In this document: one piece after another, positions 1 through 13,392 of the stretch | How positions within the stretch are numbered: the stretch's first letter is position 1 | How the letters are laid out: the number at the start of each line of letters is the position of its first letter | Source: Calliopsis andreniformis | Lineage: Eukaryota > Arthropoda > Insecta > Hymenoptera > Andrenidae | Direction: 5' to 3' | DNA length: 64,000 nucleotides | Assembly (NCBI RefSeq): GCF_051401765.1 | Contig: NW_027480440.1 | Location: 5,270,001-5,334,000, forward strand | The notes under the pieces: generated by a model | The model's database searches: none | Told to the model about the DNA's origin: nothing | Seen by the model: the letters and a program-made list of their open reading frames with translations, nothing else | Program-made: the position numbers and the translations under genes

Positions 1-370
1 CAATCCTCAATCGTCAATCCTCAATCCCCAATCCTCAATCTTCAATCCTCAATCCTCAATCCTCAATCCTCAAACCACAATCTTCAATCCTCAATACTCA
101 ATCTTCAATCCTCAATCCTCAATCCTCAATCCTCAATGCTCAATCCTCAATCCTCAATACTCAACACACAACCCTCAACCATCAATACTCAATTCTCTAT
201 ACTCAATAGAATATCCTGAATTCAGAATGTTTCAATACTCAATCCACAATATTCAATAACCAAATCTCAATCCTCAAACATCAATTCTCAACACTCAATC
301 CTCAACACTCAGTCCTCTCTCTTCAATCTTCCATCATCAATCCTCTATCCTCAAGCGTCAATCCTCAATC
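1..370 (+). repeat. Tail of a C-type block, copy of 2,360-2,729
   Basis: This segment matches 2,360-2,729 at a constant offset of 2,359, including the run ending in TCAAGCGTCAATCC. It then diverges at about 370. It also matches the corresponding parts of the 3.8 kb units near 6,190-6,560 and 11,200-11,560. It includes an AATAGAATATCCTGAATTC anchor followed by CAGAATGTTTC. Because it begins in mid-block, the array continues to the left of the window. Confidence 0.85.
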
Positions 371-1348
371 TTCAATCCTCCATCCTCGATCCTCAATTCT
401 CAATCCTCAATCCTCAATCCTCAGACCTCAAACATCAATACTCAACCCTCAGTCCTCGTCCTCAATCCACAACCCTCAATCCTCAATCCTCAATCTTCAA
501 TCCTCAATCATCAATCCTCAATCCTCAATCCTCAATCCTCAGTCCTCAAACCTCAATCCTGAATCCTCAATACTGAATCCTCATTCTTCAGCCCTCAGTC
601 CTCAACAATCAGTTGTCAATCCTCAATCCTCAATAGAATATCCTCAATTCACAGTATTCAATACTCAATCCCCATTCTTCAATCTTCAAATCTCAATACA
701 CAAACATCAATTCTCATCACACAACCCTCAACACTCAGTCCTCAATCTTCAATCCTCAATGCTCAATCCTCAATCTTCAATCCTCAATACTCAATTTCCA
801 ATCCTCAATCCTCAATTCTCAATCCTCAATCCTCAATCCTCAATCTTCAATCCTCAATCCTCGATCCTCAATCCTCAGTCCTCAATCTTCAATCCTGAAT
901 CCTCAATACTCAATCCTCAATCTTCAATCCTCAATCCTCAATCCTCAATCCGTAATCCTCAATCTTCAATCCTCAATACTCAATCTTGAATCCTCAATCC
1001 TCAATCCTGAAATCCTCAACCCTCAATATTCAACACACAACCCTCAACCTTCAATCCTCAATACTCAACCATCAATCCTCAATTCTCAATACTCAATAGA
1101 ATATCCTGAATTCTCTTTTTTCAATACTCAATCCTCAATCTTCAATCTTCATGTCTCCACACACAAACATCAATTCTCATAACTCAACCCTCAACACTCA
1201 GTCCTCAATCCTCAACCCTCAGTCCTCAATACTCAATCTTCAATCCTCCATACTCAATCTCCAATCCTCAATCCTCAATCCTAAAATCCTCAATCCTCAA
1301 TATTCAACGCACAACCCTCAACCACCAATCCTCAATACTCAACCATCA
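371..1348 (+). repeat. Irregular heptamer stretch with two anchor blocks
   Basis: No long tandem copy of this segment was recognised. It holds ordinary variant heptamers plus two diverged in-register anchor blocks at about 630 and 1,097 (AATAGAATATCC followed by a TCAATTC or TGAATTC monomer). The forward frame at 759-989 is a run of ILNPQSS-like heptapeptides. The stretch around 785-840 with CAATTTCCAATCC resembles 35,850-35,900, 41,200-41,250 and 46,420-46,470. Nothing else is seen here. Confidence 0.75.
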
Positions 1349-2578
1349 ATGCTCAATTCTCAATACTCAATAGAATATCCTGAATTCTCAGTTTTCAATA
1401 CCCAATCCTCAATCCTCAATATTCAAGTCTCCATCCACAAACATCTATTCTCATCACTCAACCCTCAACCCTCAGTCCTCATTCTCCATCCTCAATCCTC
1501 AATCCTCAATCCTCAATCTTCAATCCTCAATAATCAACCTCCAATCCTAGATCCTCAATCCCCAATCATCAATCCTTAATCCTCAATCCTCAATCCTCAA
1601 TCCCCAGTCCTCAATCTTCAATCCTCAATGTTCAATCGTCAATCCTCAATCCTCAGTCCACAATCCTCAATCCTCAAACCTCAATCCTCAACAGTCAGTC
1701 CTCGTCATCAATCCACAACCCTCAATCCTCAATCCTCAACCTTCAATCATCAATACTCAATCTTCAATCCTCAATCCTCAATCCTCAATCCGCAATCCTC
1801 AATCCTCAATATTCAACACAAAACCCTCAACCATCAATTCTCAATACTCAACCATCAGTCCTCAATTCTCAATACTCAATAGAATATCCTGAATACTCAT
1901 GGTTCAGTACTCAATCCACAATATTCAATAATCAAATCTCAATCCTCAAACCTCTTTTCTCAACACTCAATTCTCAACCCTCAGTCCTCTCTCTTCAATC
2001 CTCCATCCTCAATCCTCAATCCTCAAGAGTCAATCCTCCATCCTGAATACTCAAACCTCAATTCTCAGTCCTCAAACCTCAATCCCGAATCCTCAACTTT
2101 GAATCCTCAATCTTCAGCCCTCGGTCCTCAACAATCAATTGTCAATCCTCAATCCTCAATAGAATACCCTCAATTCACAGCATTCAATACTCAATCACCA
2201 TTCCTCAAACTTCAAATCTCAATCCACACACATCAACTCTCATCATTCAACCCTCAACACTCAGTCCTCAATCTTCAATACCCAATCCTCAATCCTCAAT
2301 CTTCAATCCTCAATACACAATCTTCAATCCTCAATCCTCAATTCTCAGTCCTCAATACTCAATCCTCAATCGTCAATCCTCAATCCCCAATCCTCAATCT
2401 TCAATCCTCAATCCTCAATCCTCAATCCTCAAACCACAATCTTCAATCCTCAATACTCAATCTTCAATCCTCAATCCTCAATCCTCAATCCTCAATGCTC
2501 AATCCTCAATCCTCAATACTCAACACACAACCCTCAACCATCAATACTCAATTCTCTATACTCAATAGAATATCCTGA
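1349..2578 (+). repeat. A-B-C composite block, copy 1
   Basis: A begins at 1,349, B at 1,628 (+279) and C at 2,099 (+471). The same two spacings recur exactly in the later A-B-C copies, which makes this the best positional anchor of the array. B here starts ATGTTCAATCG instead of the usual ATGCTCAATCG. Each block contains an AATAGAATA anchor heptamer pair. The forward frames through it are low-complexity and end at anchor-borne or substitution-made stops, so no CDS is called. Confidence 0.85.
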
Positions 2579-4433
2579 ATTCAGAATGTTTCAATACTCA
2601 ATCCACAATATTCAATAACCAAATCTCAATCCTCAAACATCAATTCTCAACACTCAATCCTCAACACTCAGTCCTCTCTCTTCAATCTTCCATCATCAAT
2701 CCTCTATCCTCAAGCGTCAATCCTCAATCCTCAATCCTCAACACTCAATCCTCATTCCTCAAACCTCAATTCCGAATCCTCAATCCTGAATCCTCAATCT
2801 TCATCCCTCAGTCAGCAACAATCAATTGTCAATCCTCAATCCTCAATAGAATATCCTCAATTCACAGTTTTCAATACTCAATCCCCAACCTTCAATCTTC
2901 AAATCTCAATCCACAAACATCAACTCTCATCACACAACCCTCAGCACTAGGTCCTCAATCTTCAATCCTCAAGCCTCAATCCTCAATCGTCAATCCTCAA
3001 TTCCCAATTCTCTATCATCAATCCTCAATCCTCAATCCTCAATCCTCAATCCTCAATCCTCAATCCTCAATCCTCAATCCTCAATCCTCAATCTTCAATC
3101 CTCAATACTCAATCTTCAATCCTGAATCCTCATTCTTCAGCCCTCAGTCCTCAACAATCAGTTGTCAAACCTCAATCCTCAATAGAATATCATCAATTCA
3201 CAGTTTTCAATAGTCAATACTCAATCTGCAATCTTCAAATCTCTATCCACAAACATCAATTCTCATCACTCAACCCTCAACACTCAGTCCTCAATCCTCA
3301 ATCCTCAATCATCAATCCTCAATCCCCAATCCTCAATCTTCAATCCTCAATCCTCGATCCTCAATTCTCAATCCTCAGTCCTCAATCTTCAGACCTCAAA
3401 CATCAATACTCAACCCTCAGTCCTCGTCCTCAATCCACAACCCTCAATCCTCAATCCTCAATCTTCAATCCTCAATCCTCAATCCTCAATCATCAATCCT
3501 CAATCCTCAGTCCTCAAACCTCAATCCTGAATCCTCAATCCTTAATCCTCATTCTTCAGCCCTCAGTCCTCAACAATCAGTTGTCAATCCTCAATCCTCA
3601 ATAGAATATCATCAATTCACAGTTTTCAAAACTCAATACTCAATCTGCAATCTTCAAATCTCTATCCACAAACATCAATTCTCATCACTCAACCCTCAAC
3701 ACTCAGTCCCCAATCGTCAATCTTCTATCCTCAATCCTCAATCCTCAATCCTCAATCCTCAATCTTCAATCCTCAATACTCAATCTTCAATCCTCAATCC
3801 TCAACCCTCAATCCTCAATCCTCAATACTCAATCGTCAGTCTTCAATCCTCAACACTCAATCTTCAATCCTCAATCCCCAATCCTCAATCCTCAATCCTC
3901 ATTCTTCAATCCTCAATACCCAATCCTCAATCTTCAATCCTCAATCCTCAATCCTCAACTATCAATCCTCAGTCCTCAGTCCTCAGTCCTCAAACATCAA
4001 TCCTCAACCCTCAGCCCTCATCCTCAATCCTCAATCCACAATCTTCAATCCTCAATCCTCAATCTTCAATCTTCAATCCTCAATACTCAATCATCAATCC
4101 TCAATCGTCAGTCCTCAAACCCCAATTCTGAATCCTCAATCCTGAATCCTCAATCTTCAGCCCTCAGTACTCAACAATCAGTTGTCAATCCCCAATCCTC
4201 AATAGAATATCCTCAATTCACAGCTTTCAATACACAATACTCAATCTGCAATCTTCAAATCTCTATCCACAAACATCAATTCTCATCACTCAACCCTCAA
4301 CACTCAGTCCCCAATCCTTAATCTTCAATCCTCAATACTCAATATTCAATCCTCTATCCTCAATCCTAAAATCCTCAATCCTCAATATTCAACACACAAC
4401 CCTCAACCACCAATCCTCAATACTCAACCATCA

Positions 4434-4664
4434 ATGCTCAATTCTCAATACTCAATAGAATATCCTGAATTCTCAGTTTTCAATACCCAATCCTCAATCC
4501 TCAATATTCAAGTCTCCATCCACAAACATCTATTCTCATCACTCAACCCTCAACCCTCAGTCCTCATCCTCCATCCTCAATCCTCAATCCTCAATCCTCA
4601 ATCTTCAATCCTCAATAATCAACCTCCAATCCTAGATCCTCAATCCCCAATCATCAATCCTTAA
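4434..4664 (+). repeat. A block, followed 279 bases later by a K-like block
   Basis: Same A sequence as at 1,349 and 8,290, with the AATAGAATATCCTGAATTC anchor near 4,455. Here the element 279 bases downstream (4,713) is K-like rather than B, showing that A has been joined to different partners at the same spacing. Confidence 0.85.
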
Positions 4665-4734
4665 TCCTCAATCTTCAATTCTCAATTCCCAGTCCTCAAT
4701 CTTAAATCCTCAATGCTCAATCCTCAATCCTCAA

Positions 4735-5005
4735 TCCTCAGTCCTCAATCCTCAATCCTCAATCCGCAGTCCTCAATCTTCAATCCTCAATACTCAATCT
4801 TCAATCCTAAATCCTCAATCCTGAAATCCTCAATCCTCAATATTCAACACACAACCCTCAACCTTCAATCCTCAGTCCTCAATCCTCAATCCTCAATCCG
4901 CAGTCCTCAATCTTCAATCCTCAATACTCAATCTTCAATCCTAAATCCTCAATCCTGAAATCCTCAATCCTCAATATTCAACACACAACCCTCAACCTTC
5001 AATCC
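4735..5005 (+). repeat. 134-base internal tandem duplication
   Basis: The CCGCAGTCC landmark occurs at 4,764 and again at 4,898, with the same flanking monomers each time, including the 8-mer TGAAATCC and the TATTCAACACACAACCC string. The period is 134 = 19 x 7 + 1, the extra base coming from the 8-mer. The same duplication is present in the next unit at 8,620 and 8,754, so it predates the 3.8 kb duplication. Confidence 0.85.
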
Positions 5006-5419
5006 TCAATACTCAACCCTCAATCCTCAATTCTCAATACTCAATCATCAGTCTTCAATCCTCAACACTCAATCTTCAATCCTCAATCCTCAATCTTCAA
5101 TCCTCAATACTCAATCTTCAATCCTCAACCCTCAATCCTCAATCCTCAATCCTCAATCTGCAATCCTGAATCCTCGATCCTCAATTCTCAATCCTCAATC
5201 CTCAATCCTCAACCCTCAATCCTCAGACCTCAAACATCAATACTCAACCCTCAATACTCAATCTTCAATCCTCAATCCTCAATGCTCAATCCTCAATCCT
5301 CAATACTCAAACGTCAGTCTTCAATCCTCAACACTCAATCTTCAATCCTCAATCCCCAATCCTCAATCCTCAATCCTCATTCTCCAATCTTCGATACCCA
5401 ATCCTCAGTCTTCAATCCT

Positions 5420-8400
5420 CAATCTTCAATCCTCAATGCTCAATCGTCAATCCTCAATCCTCAGTCCACAATCCTCATTCCTCAAACCTCAATCCTCAAC
5501 CGTCAGTCCTCGTCATCAATCCACAACCCTCAATCCTCAATCCTCAACCTTCAATCATCAATACTCAATCTTCAATCCTCAATCCTCAATCCTCAATCCA
5601 CAATCCTCAATCCTCAATATTCAACACAAAACCCTCAACCATCTATTCTCAATACTCAATCATCAATCCTCAATTCTCAATACTCAATAGAATATTCTGA
5701 ATACTCATGGTTCAATACTCAATCCACAATATTCAATAATCAAATCTCAATCCTCAAACCTCATTTCTCAACACTCAATCCTCAACACTCAGTCCTCTCT
5801 CTTCAATCCTGCATCCTGAATCCTCAATCCTCAAGAGTCAATCCTCCATCCTGAATACTCAAACCTCAATTCTCAGTCCTCAAACCTCAATCCCGAATCC
5901 TCAACTTTGAATCCTCAATCTTCAGCCCTCGGTCCTCAACAATCAATTGTCAATCCTCAATCCTTAATAGAATACCCTCAATTCACAGCATTCAATACTC
6001 AATCACCATTCCTCAAACTTCAAATCTCAATCCACAAACATCAACTCTCATCATTCAACCCTCAACACTCAGTCCTCAATCTTCAATACCCAATCCTCAA
6101 TCCTCAATCTTCAATCCTCAATACACAATCTTCAATCCTCAATCCTCAATTCTCAGTCCTCAATACTCAATCCTCAATCGTCAATCCTCAATCCCCAATC
6201 CTCAATCTTCAATCCTCAATCCTCAATCCTCAATCCTCAATCCTCAATCTTCAATCCTCTATACTCAATCTTCAATCCTCAATCCTCAATCCTCAATCCT
6301 CAATGGTGAATCCTCAATCCTCAATACTCAACACACAACCCTCAACCATCAATCTTCAATACTCAACCATCAATACTCAATTCTCAATACTCAATAGAAT
6401 ATCCTGAATTCAGAATGTTTCAATACTCAATCCACAATATTCAATAACCAAATCTCAATCCTCAAACATCAATTCTCAACACTCAATCCTCAACACTCAG
6501 TCCTCTCTCTTCAATCTTCCATCATCAATCCTCTATCCTCAAGCGTCAATCCTCAATCCTCAATCCTCAACACTCAATCCTCATTCCTCAAACCTCAATT
6601 CCGAATCCTCAATCCTGAATCATCAATCTTCATCCCTCAGTCAGCAACAATCAATTGTCAATCCTCAATCCTCAATAGAATATCCTCAATTCACAGTTTT
6701 CATACTCAATCCCCAACCTTCAATCTTCAAATCTCAGTCCACAAACATCAACTCTCATCACACAACCCTCAGCACTAGGTCCTCAATCTTCAATCCTCAA
6801 GCCTCAATCCTCAATCGTCAATCCTCAATCCCCAATTCTCTATCATCAATCCTCAATCCTCAATCCTCAATCCTCAATCCTCAATCCTCAATCCTCAATC
6901 CTCAATCCTCAATCCTCAATCCTCAATCCTCAATCCTCAATCCTCAATCTTCAATCCTCAATACTCAATCTTCAATCCTGAATCCTCATTCTTCAGCCCT
7001 CAGTCCTCAACAATCAGTTGTCAAACCTCAATCCTCAATAGAATATCATCAATTCACAGTTTTCAATAGTCAATACTCAATCTGCAATCTTCAAATCTCT
7101 ATCCACAAACATCAATTCTCATCACTCAACCCTCAACACTCAGTCCTCAATCCTCAATCCTCAATCATCAATCCTCAATCCCCAATCCTCAATCTTCAAT
7201 CCTCAATCCTCGATCCTCAATTCTCAATCCTCAATCCTCAATCTTCAGACCTCAAACATCAATACTCAACCCTCAGTCCTCGTCCTCAATCCACAACCCT
7301 CAATCCTCAATCCTCAATCTTCAATCCTCAATCCTCAATCCTCAATCATCAATCCTCAATCCTCAGTCCTCAAACCTCAATCCTGAATCCTCAATCCTTA
7401 ATCCTCATTCTTCAGCCCTCAGTCCTCAACAATCAGTTGTCAATCCTCAATCCTCAATAGAATATCATCAATTCACAGTTTTCAAAACTCAATACTCAAT
7501 CTGCAATCTTCAAATCTCTATCCACAAACATCAATTCTCATCACTCAACCCTCAACACTCAGTCCCCAATCGTCAATCTTCTATCCTCAATCCTCAATCC
7601 TCAATCCTCAATCCTCAATCTTCAATCCTCAATACTCAATCTTCAATCCTCAATCCTCAACCCTCAATCCTCAATCCTCAATACTCAATCGTCAGTCTTC
7701 AATCCTCAACACTCAATCTTCAATCCTCAATCCCCAATCCTCAATCCTCAATCCTCATTCTTCAATCCTCAATACCCAATCCTCAATCTTCAATCCTCAA
7801 TCCTCAATCCTCAACTATCAATCCTCAGTCCTCAGTCCTCAGTCCTCAAACATCAATCCTCAACCCTCAGCCCTCATCCTCAATCCTCAATCCACAATCT
7901 TCAATCCTCAATCCTCAATCTTCAACCTTCAATCCTCAATACTCAATCATCAATCCTCAATCGTCAGTCCTCAAACCCCAATTCTGAATCCTCAATCCTG
8001 AATCCTCAATCTTCAGCCCTCAGTACTCAACAATCAGTTGTCAATCCCCAATCCTCAATAGAATATCCTCAATTCACAGCTTTCAATACACAATACTCAA
8101 TCTGCAATCTTCAAATCTCTATCCACAAACATCAATTCTCATCACTCAACCCTCAACACTCAGTCCCCAATCCTTAATCTTCAATCCTCAATACTCAATA
8201 TTCAATCCTCTATCCTCAATCCTAAAATCCTCAATCCTCAATATTCAACACACAACCCTCAACCACCAATCCTCAATACTCAACCATCAATGCTCAATTC
8301 TCAATACTCAATAGAATATCCTGAATTCTCAGTTTTCAATACCCAATCCTCAATCCTCAATATTCAAGTCTCCATCCACAAACATCTATTCTCATCACTC

Positions 8401-9285
8401 AACCCTCAACCCTCAGTCCTCATCCTCCATCCTCAATCCTCAATCCTCAATCCTCAATCTTCAATCCTCAATAATCAACCTCCAATCCTAGATCCTCAAT
8501 CCCCAATCTTCAATCCTTAATCCTCAATCTTCAATTCTCAATTCCCAGTCCTCAATCTTAAATCCTCAATGCTCAATCCTCAATCCTCAATCCTCAGTCC
8601 TCAATCCTCAATCCTCAATCCGCAGTCCTCAATCTTCAATCCTCAATACTCAATCTTCAATCCTAAATCCTCAATCCTGAAATCCTCAATCCTCAATATT
8701 CAACACACAACCCTCAACCTTCAATCCTCAGTCCTCAATCCTCAATCCTCAATCCGCAGTCCTCAATCTTCAATCCTCAATACTCAATCTTCAATCCTAA
8801 ATCCTCAATCCTGAAATCCTCAATCCTCAATATTCAACACACAACCCTCAACCTTCAATCCTCAATACTCAACCCTCAATCCTCAATTCTCAATACTCAA
8901 TCATCAGTCTTCAATCCTCAACACTCAATCTTCAATCCTCAATCCTCAATCTTCAATCCTCAATACTCAATCTTCAATCCTCAACCCTCAATCCTCAATC
9001 CTCAATCCTCAATCTGCAATCCTGAATCCTCGATCCTCAATTCTCAATCCTCAATCCTCAATCCTCAACCCTCAATCCTCAGACCTCAAACATCAATACT
9101 CAACCCTCAATACTCAATCTTCAATCCTCAATCCTCAATGCTCAATCCTCAATCCTCAATACTCAAACGTCAGTCTTCAATCCTCAACACTCAATCTTCA
9201 ATCCTCAATCCCCAATCCTCAATCCTCAATCCTCATTCTCCAATCTTCGATACCCAATCCTCAGTCTTCAATCCTCAATCCTCAA
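5420..9285 (+). repeat. 3.8 kb tandem higher-order unit, copy 2
   Basis: This directly abuts copy 1: the F-like block of copy 1 (5,282) is cut at about 5,420 where B (5,436) begins, while its counterpart at 9,138 runs on into a longer F block. Blocks: B 5,436, C 5,907, anchors near 6,395, 6,675, 7,040, 7,458 and 8,058, A 8,290, K-like 8,569, F-like 9,138. Differences from copy 1 are scattered substitutions, a 21-base insertion near 6,350 and extra simple monomers near 6,860-6,940. Confidence 0.88.
8600..8860 (+). repeat. 134-base internal tandem duplication, second copy
   Basis: CCGCAGTCC occurs at 8,620 and 8,754, the same 134-base spacing as at 4,764 and 4,898. Confidence 0.83.
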
Positions 9286-10150
9286 TCCTCAATTCTCAAT
9301 TTTCAATCCTCAGTCCTCAGTCCTCAGACATCAATCCTGAACCCTCAGCCCTCATCCTCAATCCTCAATCCACAATCCTCAATCCTCAATCCTCAATCTT
9401 CAATCTTCAATCCTCAATACTCAATCATCAATCCTCAATCCTCAGTCCTCAAACCTCAATCCTCAATCCTCAATCCTCAATCATCAATCTTCAATCCTCA
9501 ATACTCAATCTTCAATCTTCAATCCTCAATCCTCAATCCTCAATCCTCAATCCGCAATCCTCAATCTTCAATCCTCAATACTCAATCTTCAATCCTCAAT
9601 CCTCAATCCTGAAATCCTCAATCCTCAATATTCAACACACAACCCTCAAACTTCAATCCTCAATACTCAACCATCAATCCTCATTCTCAATACTCAATCG
9701 TCAGCCTTCAACCCTCAACACTCAATCTTCAATCCTCAATCCTCAATCTTCAATTCTCAATCTTCGATCCTCAATACTGAATCTTCAATCCTCAATCCTC
9801 AATCCCCTATCCTCAATCCTCAATCCTTAATCCTCAACCTTCAATCCTCAGTCCCCAATCCTCAATCTTCAATCCTCAACCCTCAATCCTAATCCTCAAT
9901 CCTTAATCCTCAATCTTCAATCCTCAATACTCAATCTTCAATCCTCAATCCTGAATCCTCAATCCTCAATCCTCAATCCCCAATCAACAATCCTCAATCT
10001 TCAATACTCAATCCTCAATACTCAATCTGCAATCCTCAATACTCAATCCCCAATCCTCAATCGTCAATCCTCAAACCCCAATCCTCTATCATCAATACTC
10101 AATCCTCAATACTCAATCCTCAATCCTCAATCCTCAATCTTCAATCCTCA
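9138..10150 (+). repeat. F-type segment, parent of the 13.56 kb and 16.49 kb copies
   Basis: This segment aligns with 13,562-14,577 at a constant offset of 4,424 (both forward runs end 692 bases after the start, at 9,830 and 14,254). It is also the homologue of 16,493 and 22,056. It starts ATGCTCAATCC and carries the AAACGTCAG string and the 8-mer TGAAATCC. Downstream it lacks the roughly 162 bases (14,580-14,740 region) that separate it from A in the later copies. No CDS is called. Confidence 0.83.
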
Positions 10151-10164
10151 GTACTCAACCATCA

Positions 10165-11454
10165 ATGCTCAATTCTCAATACTCAATAGAATATCCTGAA
10201 TTCTCAGTTTTCAATACCCAATCCTCAATCCTCAATATTCAAGTCTCCATCCACAAACATCTATTCTCATCACTCAACCCTCAACCCTCAGTCCTCGTCC
10301 TCCATCCTCAATCCTCAATCCTCAATCCTCAATCTTCAATCCTCAATAATCAGCGTCCAATCCTAGATCCTCAATCCCCAATCATCAATCCTTAATCCTC
10401 AATATTCAATCCTCAATCCCCAGTCCTCAATCTTCAATCCTCAATGCTCAATCGTCAATCCTCAATCCTCAGTCCACAATCCTCATTCCTCAAACCTCAA
10501 TCCTCAACCGTCAGTCCTCGTCATCAATCCACAACCCTCAATACTCAATCCTCAACCTTCAATCATCAATACTCAATCTTCAATCCTCACTCCTCAATCC
10601 TCAATCCACAATCCTCAATCCTCAATATTCAACACAAAACCCTCAACCATCTATTCTCAATACTCAACCATCAATCCTCAATTCTCAATACTCAATAGAA
10701 TATTCTGAATACTCATGGTTCAATACTCAATCCACAATATTCAATAATCAAATCTCAATCCTCAAACCTCATTTCTCAACACTCAATCCTCAACACTCAG
10801 TCCTCTCTCTTCAATCCTGCATCCTGAATCCTCAATCCTCAAGAGTCAATCCTCCATCCTGAATACTCAAACCTCAATTCTCAGTCCTCAAACCTCAATC
10901 CCGAATCCTCAACTTTGAATCCTCAATCTTCAGCCCTCGGTCCTCAACAATCAATTGTCAATCCTCAATCCTTAATAGAATACCCTCAATTCACAGCATT
11001 CAATACTCAATCACCATTCCTCAAACTTCAAATCTCAATCCACAAACATCAACTCTCATCATTCAACCCTCAACACTCAGTCCTCAATCTTCAATACCCA
11101 ATCCTCAATCCTCAATCTTCAATCCTCAATACACAATCTTCAATCCTCAATCCTCAATTCTCAGTCCTCAATACTCAATCCTCAATCGTCAATCCTCAAT
11201 CCCCAATCCTCAATCTTCAATCCTCAATCCTCAATCCTCAATCCTCAATCCTCAATCTTCAATCCTCAATACTCAATCTTCAATCCTCAATCCTCAATCC
11301 TCAATCCTCAATGGTGAATCCTCAATCCTCAATACTCAACACGAACCCTCAACCATCAATCTTCAATACTCAACCATCAATACTCAATTCTCAATACTCA
11401 ATAGAATATCCTGAATTCAGAATGTTTCAATACTCAATCCACAATATTCAATAA
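10165..11454 (+). repeat. A-B-C composite block, copy at 10.2 kb
   Basis: A 10,165, B 10,444 (+279), C 10,915 (+471). Near 11,341 the string CACACAACCC is altered to CACGAACCC with a net one-base loss. The open frame simply continues in the next register, because all three frames encode the same heptapeptide. Confidence 0.87.
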
Positions 11455-12530
11455 CCAAATCTCAATCCTCAAACATCAATTCTCAACACTCAATCCTCAA
11501 CACTCAGTCCTCTCTCTTCAATCTTCCATCATCAATCCTCTATCCTCAAGCGTCAATCCTCAATCCTCAATCCTCAACACTCAATCCTCATTCCTCAAAC
11601 CTCAATTCCGAATCCTCAATCCTGAATCATCAATCTTCATCCCTCAGTCAGCAACAATCAATTGTCAATCCTCAATCCTCAATAGAATATCCTCAATTCA
11701 CAGTTTTCAATACTCAATCCCCAACCTTCAATCTTCAAATCTCAGTCCACAAACATCAACTCTCATCACACAACCCTCAGCACTAGGTCCTCAATCTTCA
11801 ATCCTCAAGCCTCAATCCTCAATCGTCAATCCTCAATCCCCAATTCTCTATCATCAATCCTCAATCCTCAATCCTCAATCCTCAATCCTCAATCCTCAAT
11901 CCTCAATTCTCAATCCTCAATCCTCAATCTTCAATCCTCAATACTCAATCTTCAATCCTGAATCCTCATTCTTCAGCCCTCAGTCCTCAACGATCAGTTG
12001 TCAAACCTCAATCCTCAATAGAATATCATCAAATCACAGTTTTCAATAGTCAATACTCAATCTGCAATCTTCAAATCTCTATCCACAAACATCAATTCTC
12101 ATCACTCAACCCTCAACACTCAGTCCTCAATCCTCAATCCTCAATCATCAATCCTCAATCCCCAATCCTCAATCTTCAATCCTCAATCCTCGATCCTCAA
12201 TTCTCAATCCTCAATCCTCAATCTTCAGACCTCAAACATCAATACTCAACCCTCAGTCCTCGTCCTCAATCCACAACCCTCAATCCTCAATCCTCAATCT
12301 TCAATCCTCAATCCTCAATCCTCAATCATCAATCCTCAATCCTCAGTCCTCAAACCTCAATCCTGAATCCTCAATCCTTAATCCTCATTCTTCAGCCCTC
12401 AGTCCTCAACAATCAGTTGACAATCCTCAATCTTCAATAGAATATCATCAATTCACAGTTTTCAATACTCAATACTCAATCTGCAATCTTCAAATCTCTA
12501 TCCACAAACATCAATTCTCATCACTCAACA
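10430..12530 (+). repeat. Third, partial copy of the 3.8 kb unit
   Basis: This matches 5,420-7,560 at offset 5,008 (B 5,436 to 10,444; C 5,907 to 10,915), about one base less after the small deletion near 11,341. It is separated from copy 2 by about 1.1 kb of F and A material and stops near 12,530, where TCACTCCTGAATC replaces the expected continuation. It is thus a truncated, non-adjacent copy. Confidence 0.82.
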
Positions 12531-13392
12531 CTCAACACTCACTCCTGAATCTTCAATCCTCAATCCTCGATCCTCAATCGTCAATCCTCAATTCCCAATC
12601 CTCTATCATCAATCCTCAATCCTCAATCCTCAATCCTCAATACCCGTTCTTCAATCCTCAATACCCAATCCTCAATCTTCAACCCTCAATCCTCAATCCG
12701 CAATCCTCAATCTTCAATCCTCAATACTCAATCTTCAATCCTTAATCCTCAATCTTCAATCCTCAACCCTGAATTCTCAATCTTCGATCCTCAATACTGA
12801 ATCTTCAATCCTCAATCCTCAATCCTCAATCTTCAATCCTCAATCCTTAATCCTCAATCTTCAATCCTCAGTCCCCAATCCTCAATCTTCAATCCTCAAT
12901 CCTCAATCCTCATACTCAATCCTCAATCTTCAATCATCAATCCTCAGTATTCAATCTTCAAGCCTCAATCCCGAATCCTCAATCCTCAATCCTCAATCCT
13001 CAATCAACAATACTCAATCTTCAATAATCAATCCTCTATCCTCAATCCTCAATCCTCAATACTCAACCATCAAGCCTCAATTCTCAATACTCAATTGAAT
13101 ATCCTGAATTCTCACGATTCAATACTCAAACATCAATCCTCAACCCTCAGCCCTCATTCTCAATCCTCAATCCTCAATCCTCAATCCTCAATCCTCAATC
13201 CTCAATTTTCAATCCTCAATCCTCAACCCTCAGTCCTCATCCTCAATTCTCAATTCTCAATCCTCAATTCTCAACCCCCAATCTTCAATCCTCAACAATT
13301 AATCTCCAATCCTAGATCCCCAATGCCCAATCCTCAATCCTTAATCCTCAATCTTCAATCCTCAATCCCCGGCCCTCAATCTTGAAGCCTCA
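12531..13392 (+). repeat. Irregular heptamers running into a K-leader segment
   Basis: The first part (12,531-12,900) has no clear long match. From about 12,900 the order of variants (CATACTCAATCC, CAATCCCGAATCC, CAATCAACAATAC, then an anchor near 13,095 and CCCCGGCCCTC) matches the segment just upstream of K at 20,960-21,418 (K-like start 13,393 versus K 21,419). The anchor here reads AATTGAATATCC instead of AATAGAATATCC. Confidence 0.75.

Larger units (their letters stand above)
1612..5419 (+). repeat. 3.8 kb tandem higher-order unit, copy 1
   Basis: This unit matches 5,420-9,285. Offsets are 3,808 at B and C (1,628 to 5,436; 2,099 to 5,907), about 3,829 after a 21-base insertion in copy 2 near 6,350, and 3,856 from 4,434 onward after a further expansion of simple TCAATCC monomers near 6,860-6,940. 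It holds B, C, anchor blocks near 2,566, 2,845, 3,181, 3,600 and 4,201, an A block at 4,434, a K-like block at 4,713 and an F-like block at 5,282. The stretch 2,579-4,433 between C and A contains only anchors and ordinary monomers. Confidence 0.88.

Noticed and set aside
5436..5860. Anchor blocks with AATAGAATA as promoter -10 or TATA boxes
   Set aside because: They are in-register variants of the heptamer repeated many times, with no partner motif or downstream gene.
10165..10395. Recurrent 76-codon A frame as a conserved small protein
   Set aside because: Its fixed length comes from copied stops. Copies at 23,245 and 39,341 are broken, and the sequence is again heptapeptide repeat.
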